A stretch of 64,000 nucleotides of DNA from Raineya sp. (lineage in GTDB: Bacteria; Bacteroidota; Bacteroidia; Cytophagales; Thermonemataceae), in NCBI GenBank assembly GCA_025454915.1, contig JALONN010000001.1, positions 248,001-312,000 of the forward strand. Direction: 5' to 3'. The translations under genes were made by a program, and so were the position numbers. Numbering within the stretch: the first letter of the stretch is position 1; each line of letters begins with the position of its first letter. Under the pieces are notes generated by a model, which had not been told where the DNA came from, did not search any database, and worked only from the letters and a program-made list of their open reading frames with translations. Shown here piece after piece: positions 17,853 through 25,987 of the stretch.

Positions 17853-19133
17853 ATGAAAAAAACAATTATTATTTCTTTAATCCAGTTAATATACCTTTCA
17901 GTTATTGGACAAAATAAAATTACTCCAGACGATAAACTGTTGAATGCTAGTCTTATAAAAAAAGGCAGTTTTTCAATGGATTATTTTATAGGTGAAAATG
18001 GGAGCGTGAGAAAAATAGGCATGTTTAAGTTTGATGTAGAAGAAAAAAATGAAAACATGAAACTCAAAACCTATACATATCTTTCTGATTCTAACGAAGA
18101 ATGGACAGAAGAACTTGAAGCAGATAATAAAACTTTAAAACCTATAAGTAGAAAAACAACAAGAGGTGTCAAGAATACCAGTATTAAACTTGATAAAAAT
18201 ATCACAGGAGAAGTAATAGATAGTAAGACAAAAAAGAAAGACTTAATAAATGAACGTATAGACGAAGAGTTTTTCGATTACTCGATGCACCCTTTGGTAC
18301 TTAGTGCTTTGCCACTAAAAACGGGATATAAAGCTACCATTCCTGTTGTGGGTTCTAACTTAAAACTTAGTCAGCTAACAATTGTTGAAGCTAAAAGTGC
18401 TACTTATAATTCCATTTATAGTGGTAATCGTTCTGTTTGGGAAATAACACTTGTAGATATGCAATCAAATAATTTCTTTTCATATCAAATTGATAAGGAA
18501 AACAGAAAAATCTGGATGATTATGATGCTTTTTAACAAAACAACGTATATCATGAAAGATTTAGAAACTGATTTTAACCCGTTTAAAAATAAATTTAACA
18601 AAGAAGAAACTTTTAAAATGGTCAGTGCAGGGAACTCTGTAATTGAAGGACAGGCTTTTGTAAAAGATGAACCTAATCAGAAAATAGATATTTCTGTCGT
18701 GAACCTTAACAAAAAACAATATGCTCCTAAAGGAACAACTGTAATATTAATGCCATATACGCCTTTCTATAAAGAATGGTTTGAAATCAATAAAAAACAA
18801 GCGAAAATAAAAGGAGCACAACCTGTACCACTCCCCAAAGAAGCTTTAGAATGCTTGAGATATACCCAAGTCTACGATGATAAAGGAGGGTTTGAGTTTG
18901 TAAACTTAATGCCAGGTGAATACTTACTTATGACAACTTTTGGCTATGAACATTATTTTAAAAAAATACAAGAAACAGGAAGAGCTAATGTTTATGTAAA
19001 TGGAAATTATGTAGGTACTGAAGTATATACGGGAGCTTTTGGTTATACAAGAAATGAAAATGCCAATATCACTAAAAATGTTACTATCAAAACAAATGGA
19101 GAAACTGTCAAAACAAAATTAAAAAAGACATAA
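17853..19133 (+). CDS. Secreted protein of unknown function
   Basis: 426 residues from the ATG at 17853 (a start three codons upstream is also possible). The signal peptide MKKTIIISLIQLIYLSVIGQ is followed by a beta-rich region of about 230 residues that resembles DUF3108-like periplasmic proteins only in overall layout (SFSMDYFIGENG, HPLVLSALPLKTGYKATIP). The C-terminal 150 residues include YDDKGGFEFVNLMPGEYLLM, typical of carboxypeptidase-regulatory-like beta-sandwiches. I cannot assign a role. Confidence 0.7.
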   Translation: MKKTIIISLIQLIYLSVIGQNKITPDDKLLNASLIKKGSFSMDYFIGENGSVRKIGMFKFDVEEKNENMKLKTYTYLSDSNEEWTEELEADNKTLKPISRKTTRGVKNTSIKLDKNITGEVIDSKTKKKDLINERIDEEFFDYSMHPLVLSALPLKTGYKATIPVVGSNLKLSQLTIVEAKSATYNSIYSGNRSVWEITLVDMQSNNFFSYQIDKENRKIWMIMMLFNKTTYIMKDLETDFNPFKNKFNKEETFKMVSAGNSVIEGQAFVKDEPNQKIDISVVNLNKKQYAPKGTTVILMPYTPFYKEWFEINKKQAKIKGAQPVPLPKEALECLRYTQVYDDKGGFEFVNLMPGEYLLMTTFGYEHYFKKIQETGRANVYVNGNYVGTEVYTGAFGYTRNENANITKNVTIKTNGETVKTKLKKT

Positions 19134-19165
19134 AAATAGGCATTCTGAACAGAATGCCTATTTTT
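19133..19165. terminator. Bidirectional terminator
   Basis: AAAATAGGCATTCT and AGAATGCCTATTTT form a perfect stem between two convergent genes; its right end touches the stop of the minus-strand gene. Confidence 0.9.
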
Positions 19166-19980
19166 TATTTTCTGCCATATATAAAACCTACATTTCCTTT
19201 TTCATCACCTTGGTAATCAATCAGGTTTAGGTTGCCGTCCTTGTCTATTCGCCAATTAGAAGCCGACCAACCATTTCCATCATTGAGTTGGAGCTGATTG
19301 TATTGTAATCTCCACTGAAAAGTTTTATCACCATTGGTCGTAACATATTTGCCTGTACCATCAGCTTTAAATACCACTACTCCATATGTAGCCAAATCTG
19401 GATTGGTTAAGTTTTTAACCCTTGCATTTAAAGCATTCTTGATTTTATTTTCATCATAACCGTTGGAACTCAAATATTCTTTAAGCTCTTTAGATTTGGT
19501 GTTCCAAACAATGTCTTTAAAATACCATTCTCCAATAACATCTACATTGGCATAAAAATTATTGGTAGGAGTATTGCCTTGCGGACATGAATTGATGTTG
19601 CCTTCTGTTTCGTATTTGATAAAGCGAAAAAAACCTTTATTATTTTGCCTAAAACTCAGATAGGCTTTTCCTTTGGGCAAACTGATGACCAATGTATATT
19701 GATTCATGTCAGGATTATAGCCTAAATCTTCTTCATTTGCCATCATGATACCTCTGAGTAAACAGCGATTAGCTTTCCAAGATGCCATATATTTTTCAAT
19801 TGTAGGCATGGTCATTCCTTGTGAGACACGCAAAACTCTTGTACCATAATAACCTCCCACAGCAGTCTGAAACTCTTGTAAACAATCTGCAAGATTGGTA
19901 AAGTTGACGTTTCTGTCTTGAGCTGAAACAGAAAAAAGTGTTGTAAAAACAAATAATACGAGAATGGAAAACTTCTTCAT
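19165..19980 (-). CDS. Secreted protein of unknown function
   Basis: 271 residues from the ATG at 19978-19980, chosen because it gives a signal peptide (MKKFSILVLFVFTTLFSVSA). Two single cysteines are present (ADCLQEF, RCLLRG) and the C-terminal half ends in short strands (FQWRLQYNQLQLNDGNGW, WRIDKDGNLNLIDYQGDEKG). The tail resembles lipocalin-like stress-response domains in pattern but not convincingly. No functional neighbour is evident. Confidence 0.65.
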   Translation of the reverse strand: MKKFSILVLFVFTTLFSVSAQDRNVNFTNLADCLQEFQTAVGGYYGTRVLRVSQGMTMPTIEKYMASWKANRCLLRGIMMANEEDLGYNPDMNQYTLVISLPKGKAYLSFRQNNKGFFRFIKYETEGNINSCPQGNTPTNNFYANVDVIGEWYFKDIVWNTKSKELKEYLSSNGYDENKIKNALNARVKNLTNPDLATYGVVVFKADGTGKYVTTNGDKTFQWRLQYNQLQLNDGNGWSASNWRIDKDGNLNLIDYQGDEKGNVGFIYGRK

Positions 19981-20095
19981 TGGAATAAATCTTTGTAGTT
20001 GATAATCATTAGAGATGTACAAAGATGAATCGAAAAAAGTAATTTTTTTAAAGAGTTTTATAAAAGTATGGTTTGAATTTACTAAAGTTAGTTTT

Positions 20096-20530
20096 TTATT
20101 CTTTAACTTCTACAGCTTCATAAATAATAAAGTTTAATTTCTCTAAATCATCAGGATTTATCTTGAGTTTACCTTTCACTTTTACAAGTTTGTCGGTAGG
20201 GTAGATAGGCACTTTTTTGCCTTTGGGAAAGTAAACTTCTACAACAGTTGCAGGGCTTGCTCCACCACAAAAAAAGCACATCCGATAAGGTACTTTGGAG
20301 ATAATCATGATATTAAATTCTGCACCAACAGGAATATAATAACCTTTAAGCGTAATTTCCTTTCCATCAATTGATTTGGCATAAGTCTCCATAATAGGAG
20401 CTAACAAATCCGTTTGGATTTTTTCGAAATACTTTGGCGAGAATTTCACCTTATCCAATTTTTCCCAGCCTGAAACCTGAGCAAAAGAAATATGCGAAAG
20501 CAAAAAAAATAAAAAAGAGAGAATTTTCAT
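20096..20530 (-). CDS. DUF3299-like periplasmic protein of a metal-handling operon
   Basis: 144 residues from the ATG at 20528-20530, with a signal peptide (MKILSFLFFLLSHISFA). KEITLKGYYIPV and VPYRMCFFCGGASPATVVEV match the pattern of DUF3299 proteins, with a Cys-x-x-Cys in FFCGG region that could bind metal. The start overlaps the merC stop (ATGA), so they are translationally coupled. In Pseudomonas aeruginosa the PA4063-PA4066 operon, responsive to zinc, combines a DUF3299 protein with a LolD/FtsX-type ABC pair; the same combination is found here, split over two divergent units. Confidence 0.7.
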   Translation of the reverse strand: MKILSFLFFLLSHISFAQVSGWEKLDKVKFSPKYFEKIQTDLLAPIMETYAKSIDGKEITLKGYYIPVGAEFNIMIISKVPYRMCFFCGGASPATVVEVYFPKGKKVPIYPTDKLVKVKGKLKINPDDLEKLNFIIYEAVEVKE

Positions 20531-20922
20531 CTGGGACAATTTTTATGTTCTAAATAATTTTTGATATGTAGAAAAACCAAGCCAAATGAGCCAATATAAC
20601 TAAGAAAAGATAGGTCTTCTTCTAGAAAAATACCCAAAGCAAAAACAATGTAAGCAATATAAAACAAGATTTTACGGGTTGTTTTTTGCTTTTGGGTTGC
20701 AAAATAAACAGCCAAAGCTCCTAAAATTAAAAAAATGTAGTCTAAATATTCCCACCAACTATTTTGTTGTAAATCTCCTACAAAACTGAATATGACAGGT
20801 TGTAGAATCAGGAGTAATGGTAAAAACAGGCAATGTATCAGGCAAGCCATAGAGCTAATCATGCCTATTAAATCGGGGTTCAGAGGTTTGAAATTAAACT
20901 TTTTACTCAATAAAACTTTCAT
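20527..20922 (-). CDS. MerC-domain membrane protein
   Basis: 131 residues. DLIGMISSMACLIHCLFLPLL near residues 17-37 is the MerC signature with a Cys pair (MACLIHC) in the first membrane segment, followed by three more hydrophobic segments. The family includes mercuric transport proteins, but in Bacteroidota it is often found with zinc-related genes. It heads a two-gene unit, starts 27 bases from a 29-bp palindrome, and is divergent from the ABC transporter genes. Confidence 0.8.
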   Translation of the reverse strand: MKVLLSKKFNFKPLNPDLIGMISSMACLIHCLFLPLLLILQPVIFSFVGDLQQNSWWEYLDYIFLILGALAVYFATQKQKTTRKILFYIAYIVFALGIFLEEDLSFLSYIGSFGLVFLHIKNYLEHKNCPR

Positions 20923-20948
20923 GGGTTTTGGGGTTGAAGGTAAAAAAA

Positions 20949-20977
20949 CTATATTTGCAACAATGTTGCAAATATAG
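20949..20977. promoter_or_regulatory. Perfect 29-bp palindrome, putative Zur/Fur-type operator with divergent promoters
   Basis: CTATATTTGCAACA, central A, TGTTGCAAATATAG: two perfect 14-base arms. Each arm contains a Bacteroidota -7 box TATATTTG reading outward, so the palindrome holds both divergent promoters (for merC and for the ABC genes). One dimeric repressor could therefore close both. The metal-related genes on both sides suggest a Fur-family regulator such as Zur; this is inference. Confidence 0.75.
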
Positions 20978-21013
20978 AACTAATCTTTCATTCTAAAAGT
21001 TCAAATAAAAAAA

Positions 21014-21637
21014 ATGTTCGAAATTTCAGGCTTAACACATGAGTATCAGGCTCAAACAGTTCTTGCAGTAGAAAAATGGCAGGCTGGACAGGGAGAACAA
21101 TGGCTTGTTTTAGGAAAATCGGGTAGTGGCAAAAGTACACTACTTCATATTTTGGCGGGACTTCTCAAACCTTCTAAAGGTAAAGTGAAAATTAAGGATA
21201 CTTTTATAGAATCTTTAAAATCTTCTGATTTAGACAGTTTTCGGGCTCAAAATATAGGTATAGTTTTTCAGAAACCCCATCTCATCCAGACACTTACTGT
21301 TCTTGAAAATCTGCTTTTAGTTCCTTATCTGGCTCGTAAAGGAAACAAACAACAAATCATTTCTATTTTGGAATCGTTAAATATGGCTCACAAACAAAAA
21401 AGTTATCCCAACCAGCTCAGTCAGGGAGAGTTACAGCGAATATCTATTGCCAGAGCCATCATTCACAACCCCGTTTTGTTACTAGCTGATGAACCAACAG
21501 CCAGTTTAGATGATGAAAACGCCCATAATGCAATAGGTTTATTACAAAACAAAGCTCAGGAAATAGGGGCAACCTTACTGATTGCAACCCACGACCAAAG
21601 AGTAAAAAACTCTTTCTCTCATACTTATATACTCTAA
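21014..21637 (+). CDS. ABC transporter ATP-binding protein (LolD/MacB-type)
   Basis: 207 residues. Walker A is GKSGSGKST near residues 33-41, the Q-loop FQKPHLI, the signature LSQGELQR near 134-141, Walker B LLLADEPTASLDD, and the switch His in ATHDQR. The size and motifs fit the LolD/MacB branch, which powers mechanotransmission or lipoprotein-type permeases rather than import through a channel. It is followed by the permease gene after 14 bases. Confidence 0.93.
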   Translation: MFEISGLTHEYQAQTVLAVEKWQAGQGEQWLVLGKSGSGKSTLLHILAGLLKPSKGKVKIKDTFIESLKSSDLDSFRAQNIGIVFQKPHLIQTLTVLENLLLVPYLARKGNKQQIISILESLNMAHKQKSYPNQLSQGELQRISIARAIIHNPVLLLADEPTASLDDENAHNAIGLLQNKAQEIGATLLIATHDQRVKNSFSHTYIL

Positions 21638-21651
21638 AACGTCTGATTTTT

Positions 21652-22893
21652 ATGCATATCTATAAAATTGCTTATAGCTATTTACGTCAAAAACCATTTT
21701 ATACACTGCTCCATGTGATATTATTGGGTTTAGGCTTAGGATTGATTCTTTTTGTACTCCTGTTTTTTAAACAATTGGAGGACAATTTTTATAAAAATAC
21801 TAAAAATATAGACATGGTTATTGGAGCAGAAGGAAGCCCTTTGCAACTGGTTCTATCAAGTGTATATCATGCAGATGTACCCACGGGCAATATTTCTTTG
21901 AGAGAGGCTCAAAAAATTATGCAAAACAAACTGTTTGTAAAAAAAGCTATTCCTTTGAGCTTAGGAGATAATTTCAGAGGATTCAGAATTGTGGGAACGA
22001 CTTTGGAATACCCTAAAAACTATGATGCTCAGCTACAAACAGGTAAATGGTGGAATAAAGAAATGCAGGTTGTGGTTGGACATGATGTTGCCATTGCCGA
22101 AAACTTAAAAATAGGAAGCGAGCTGGTAAGTGGGCATGGTACACAAGATGATGGAAATGAGGAACTTCTCCATAAAGATGAAAAATATGTGGTTGTAGGA
22201 ATTATGAAACCGACAAAAACCATTCTGGATAAGCTGGTACTCACTGATTTAGAGAGTGTTTGGCATATTCATGGTGGGCATGAGGAACAAGAAGAAAAGC
22301 ATAACCATGAAGAACATGAACATCACAAACATACCCATGAGGAAGATAAACAAATTACAGCTTTACTTGTAAAGTTTGGTTCTCCAATGGCTGCAATCAA
22401 TTTGCCTCGTCAGGTAGATGCCCTAGATAATATGCAATCGGCAGTACCTACAGGTGAAATAGCAAGATTTTTGAGCATTTTAGGTGTAGGAGTAGAAATA
22501 GCCAATGTATTGAGTTACATTCTAATCTCCATAGCGTTGCTTAGTATGCTTATTAGTATTTATAATGCCCTTAAAGAAAGAAGATATGATTTGGCAATCA
22601 TGCGAACACTTGGAGCTTCCAAACCCAAACTTTTATGGATGATTATTTTCGAGGGATTTTTAATGACATCAATGGGGATTATCTGTGGGCTTTTGTTGGG
22701 GCATTTAGGTTTGGAAGTAATAGCTCATGTTTTCGATAAAAGTATTTATTTTAAGCTTACAGGCTTTTTTTGGGTTAATGAAGAGTGGTGGTTGATAGGT
22801 ATTATTTTGATAATAAGCATGGTAGCGTCATTGTTGCCAGCACTCCAAATATATCGTATAGATGTGATAAAAACTCTGCATAACTTACAATGA
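21652..22893 (+). CDS. FtsX/MacB-type ABC permease with a histidine-rich loop
   Basis: 413 residues. The N-terminal membrane helix (about 17-37) is followed by a large periplasmic domain and three C-terminal helices with the FtsX-like motif (ISIYNALKERRYDLAIMRTLGASKPKLL). Within the periplasmic domain, residues about 205-228 contain a run with ten His among Glu/Asp (HGGHEEQEEKHNHEEHEHHK), a likely zinc or other divalent metal site. This fits the PA4065-type permeases of zinc-responsive operons. Translocated substrate is unknown. Confidence 0.88.
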   Translation: MHIYKIAYSYLRQKPFYTLLHVILLGLGLGLILFVLLFFKQLEDNFYKNTKNIDMVIGAEGSPLQLVLSSVYHADVPTGNISLREAQKIMQNKLFVKKAIPLSLGDNFRGFRIVGTTLEYPKNYDAQLQTGKWWNKEMQVVVGHDVAIAENLKIGSELVSGHGTQDDGNEELLHKDEKYVVVGIMKPTKTILDKLVLTDLESVWHIHGGHEEQEEKHNHEEHEHHKHTHEEDKQITALLVKFGSPMAAINLPRQVDALDNMQSAVPTGEIARFLSILGVGVEIANVLSYILISIALLSMLISIYNALKERRYDLAIMRTLGASKPKLLWMIIFEGFLMTSMGIICGLLLGHLGLEVIAHVFDKSIYFKLTGFFWVNEEWWLIGIILIISMVASLLPALQIYRIDVIKTLHNLQ

Positions 22894-23052
22894 TGCTTGC
22901 ATACTAATAAAATCGCAAAAACAGCTTATTTAATCATATTTTTGTATTTTTTTAAAAAAAAGTATGGTTTTTTCTTGTTTATGCCAAAAAATATTTTGTA
23001 TTTTTGTATTAAATATTACGTATGCTTTTTGCGATTAAATCAACTTATACAC

Positions 23053-24906
23053 ATGAAAAAAATCTATCACCTTGCCCTAGCAGGTATGATTGCTTTGGGA
23101 GCACTCTTACCTGCTTCTGCTCAAAAAACAGTTGAGCTTCCTGAACCTTCTTCTATTGTAACTACTGAAGGCGAAATTATAGGAGGAAGTAATGATGCAG
23201 GAACTATCTATTATGGAGCTGTTCCCGCAAACGCAGGTACAAAACCTGTTTTGGTATTTATTCACGGTTATAACAGTAGTGCAAAAACTTGGTGGGATGG
23301 TAACGATATGTATAACAAGGCTTATGCAGATGGTTATCGTACAGCATTCGTTTCTGTACATCCTGATCAAAACCAGTGGGTAAACGGACAAATGTTTTCT
23401 GGAATGCTCAATACCATCTGTACTCGTTATGGCGTAAGTCGTGTGGTGGTAGTAGCTCATAGCAAAGGTGGTGTAGACTCTGATGCTGCCCTTGTACATT
23501 ATAATGCATGGAATAAAGTAGAAAGAGTAATTACACTTGGTTCCCCTCATTTTGGTACACCTTTAGCGGATTTAGCTTCTAGTGGCTGGACGTCTTGGTT
23601 AGGTGCTATTTTCGGACAAAATAATAATGCAACCAAAAGCTTACAAACAGGAGCAATGGCGACATTCCGTAACCAGACAGACCCACACCCTAATCGTCCT
23701 AAAACAAACTTCAGAACTTTTGGAGGTTGGGGATATAGTGGATTACTTTGGGTTTCTGGAGTATATTTAAGCTGGAATGGTGGTGGAAGCAGCCAAGGTG
23801 GTAATGATGGTGTGGTAAATTATACAAGCACTCGCAGACCTAACTCTGCTGTAATATTTGGAAACAGAGATTCAAGAGGAAAAGTAAATCACTCAGAAAT
23901 TGCAACAGGAACACCAATGTGGCAACATGTTCGTCCACAGTTGCCTAGTTCACTTACAAGAGAAGTAGAACCTGCTATGGAAATGACTCCTGAGGGTTAC
24001 AATCCTACGGCTATTGTAAGAAGCAATGGAGAATTTGTTTCAGCAGATGGGGGAGAAAGAACATTTTATACTCCCAATGCTCGTAGAGTAAAAGTAACTA
24101 TTTTCCAAAATGAAATGGCTACTGGAGCAGATATTGAAGCAAACGGACAAGTAAGTACAGTGGTTTCTACTGAAACAATTGATGAAGGAAGTTATATTAA
24201 AACTCTTTTGTTTGAACAAAAGTCAGCAAATGCAAGTTTTACAATTAATTCTGATAACCCATATTTTGCTATCGTAGAGACAGATACAGATGTTGTAGCA
24301 ACTTTAGAAACAGATTTGAATAACAACAAATTAGTGTACAAGCAAGGTGAAGACATGAAATTCAATGTTTCTTTAGAAGGTGCTTCTATTGAATCTGTAA
24401 CAGGTACATTATTGAGAACATCAGATTTAGAAGGTAACGGAGACAATACTCAGATGGCAAGTGCTTTACAATTTGTTTCTGATGGAGATAACTTCGTGGC
24501 ATATCAGAAAGGAAACTTACCTACTGGTGTATATAATGTGGCTATTCAGGTAGTTGGAGCAGGAGGTGTAACACGTTCTATCGTAACGAGTGTTGCTGTA
24601 ACAGCAGGCGAAAAACCTGTCACTACTCTAGAAAGTGCTTTTAATATGGAAGGTTTTGGAGCATATCCTAACCCTAGCAACGGAAGTACTAAGATTTACT
24701 TTGAAATCACAGAAAAAGGAAGCCATAGCTTAAATATCTATGATATTACAGGTAGAAAAGTATTTGAAACAAATCTTTCGGATTTGGATGCAGGCAAACA
24801 CCAAGTAAACTGGGATGCTGATGGAGCACTTAAAAATGGTATCTATTTATACGAACTTAATAGCAACGGAAAAAAGACCACTAAGAAAATGATTTTAAGC
24901 AGATAA
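23053..24906 (+). CDS. Secreted alpha/beta hydrolase (lipase/PGAP1-like) with T9SS sorting domain
   Basis: 617 residues from the ATG at 23053, which gives a signal peptide (MKKIYHLALAGMIALGALLP). The hydrolase domain has the oxyanion region VFIHGYNSSAKTWW, the nucleophile Ser in VVVAHSKGGVDSDAAL (lipase-type HSxGG) and a conserved GSPHFGTPLADL. A beta-sandwich middle part follows. The last 80 residues, from AYPNPSNGSTKIYFEITEKG, form a type A C-terminal sorting domain, so the protein should leave the cell by the type IX system and be surface attached or released. Confidence 0.88.
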   Translation: MKKIYHLALAGMIALGALLPASAQKTVELPEPSSIVTTEGEIIGGSNDAGTIYYGAVPANAGTKPVLVFIHGYNSSAKTWWDGNDMYNKAYADGYRTAFVSVHPDQNQWVNGQMFSGMLNTICTRYGVSRVVVVAHSKGGVDSDAALVHYNAWNKVERVITLGSPHFGTPLADLASSGWTSWLGAIFGQNNNATKSLQTGAMATFRNQTDPHPNRPKTNFRTFGGWGYSGLLWVSGVYLSWNGGGSSQGGNDGVVNYTSTRRPNSAVIFGNRDSRGKVNHSEIATGTPMWQHVRPQLPSSLTREVEPAMEMTPEGYNPTAIVRSNGEFVSADGGERTFYTPNARRVKVTIFQNEMATGADIEANGQVSTVVSTETIDEGSYIKTLLFEQKSANASFTINSDNPYFAIVETDTDVVATLETDLNNNKLVYKQGEDMKFNVSLEGASIESVTGTLLRTSDLEGNGDNTQMASALQFVSDGDNFVAYQKGNLPTGVYNVAIQVVGAGGVTRSIVTSVAVTAGEKPVTTLESAFNMEGFGAYPNPSNGSTKIYFEITEKGSHSLNIYDITGRKVFETNLSDLDAGKHQVNWDADGALKNGIYLYELNSNGKKTTKKMILSR

Positions 24907-24922
24907 GGATGTAGTAAAATTG

Positions 24923-24954
24923 AAAAAGCCCTGACAATTATCAGGGCTTTTTTT
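24923..24954 (+). terminator. Terminator after the lipase gene
   Basis: AAAAAGCCCTGA, short loop, TCAGGGCTTTTTTT. Confidence 0.92.
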
Positions 24955-25021
24955 GTGATTTATCATTTGTTTTTCTTTCTAAAAAGTCCTAATTTGAAGA
25001 AACTTTTAACAACTTACACCC

Positions 25022-25867
25022 ATGAAACCCAAAATAGTAGTTCCCATTGATTTCTCCGAAAGTTCTCAGAATGCTTTAAATTTTGCCGTACAAATTGCAA
25101 AAAAAACAAATGCAATAATCTTATTGCATCATATCATTGAAGGCTTTCAGGATACACGTATGTATGGAGAAACACATGCTAGCTCTGAGCAACAAGCTCT
25201 TATGAATATCATGGATATTGTAGCCCATAAAAAACTCAATGCCTTGGTAGAACCTCTTAAAAATGAGGGTATTGAGATACAAGTTTCGGTTGATGTTGGC
25301 TCTGTATATGGTAGTATTGCAGAAAAAATAGCTTCTGATAATGTTGATTTAATTGTGTTAGGCTCTCATGGTAATAGCCAACTTGATAAAAAATATTTAG
25401 GTAGTAACACTCACAAAGTTATCAGAAATACCAAACATCCTATTTGTGTACTTAAAGGAAGCGTAAATATAGATCATATCAAACATATAGTGTTTGCTTC
25501 GGAGTTTGAGCAGGAACCTGATAAAGTTATGCAGGAACTTAACGATTGGCAAAGTATTACTGGAGCAAAAGTAACGCTTTTAAAGGTAAATCACCCTAGT
25601 TTTACAATTAACAGAGAAGAACTTGAAAGTTCGCTCAAAGAGTTTGCTTTAAGGAATCATGTAAAGAATTATGAGATAGATGCTTATACAGATATAGACC
25701 CTACACATGGTATTATTCATTATGCAGAACATAACAAAGCTGATTTAATTTTTGTAGGAACAGACTTTTACAGAGGGCTTTTAGAACGTTTGTGGCATAG
25801 AAGAACACAAGTAGCAGAGGAAGTAGCAACCCATACAGCGATACCAGTAGTCTCTTATCATTTATAA
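25022..25867 (+). CDS. Tandem universal stress protein
   Basis: 281 residues with two Usp folds. The first starts KIVVPIDFSESSQNALNFAVQIA and ends with LIVLGSHGNSQLDKKYLGSN, the ATP-binding GxxG-x9-G(S/T) pattern. The second (about residues 150-281) is more divergent and ends ADLIFVGTDFYRGLLERLWHR with degenerate glycine motif. Such cytoplasmic proteins are common in Bacteroidota and respond to stress or energy state. Single gene, with its own terminator. Confidence 0.93.
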   Translation: MKPKIVVPIDFSESSQNALNFAVQIAKKTNAIILLHHIIEGFQDTRMYGETHASSEQQALMNIMDIVAHKKLNALVEPLKNEGIEIQVSVDVGSVYGSIAEKIASDNVDLIVLGSHGNSQLDKKYLGSNTHKVIRNTKHPICVLKGSVNIDHIKHIVFASEFEQEPDKVMQELNDWQSITGAKVTLLKVNHPSFTINREELESSLKEFALRNHVKNYEIDAYTDIDPTHGIIHYAEHNKADLIFVGTDFYRGLLERLWHRRTQVAEEVATHTAIPVVSYHL

Positions 25868-25875
25868 TAAACATA

Positions 25876-25905
25876 AAGAACCTGACTAAATTTAGTCAGG
25901 TTCTT
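25876..25905 (+). terminator. Terminator after the Usp gene
   Basis: AAGAACCTGACTAAA and TTTAGTCAGGTTCTT form a perfect 15-bp stem without a true loop spacer; the following tract is only moderately T-rich. Confidence 0.75.
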
Positions 25906-25987
25906 CGATTTTGTTAAGCATACGTAAAATATAGACTATTCAAATAACAATATTATATTTTGATAAAGCAAATTTAATTTGTATTTT

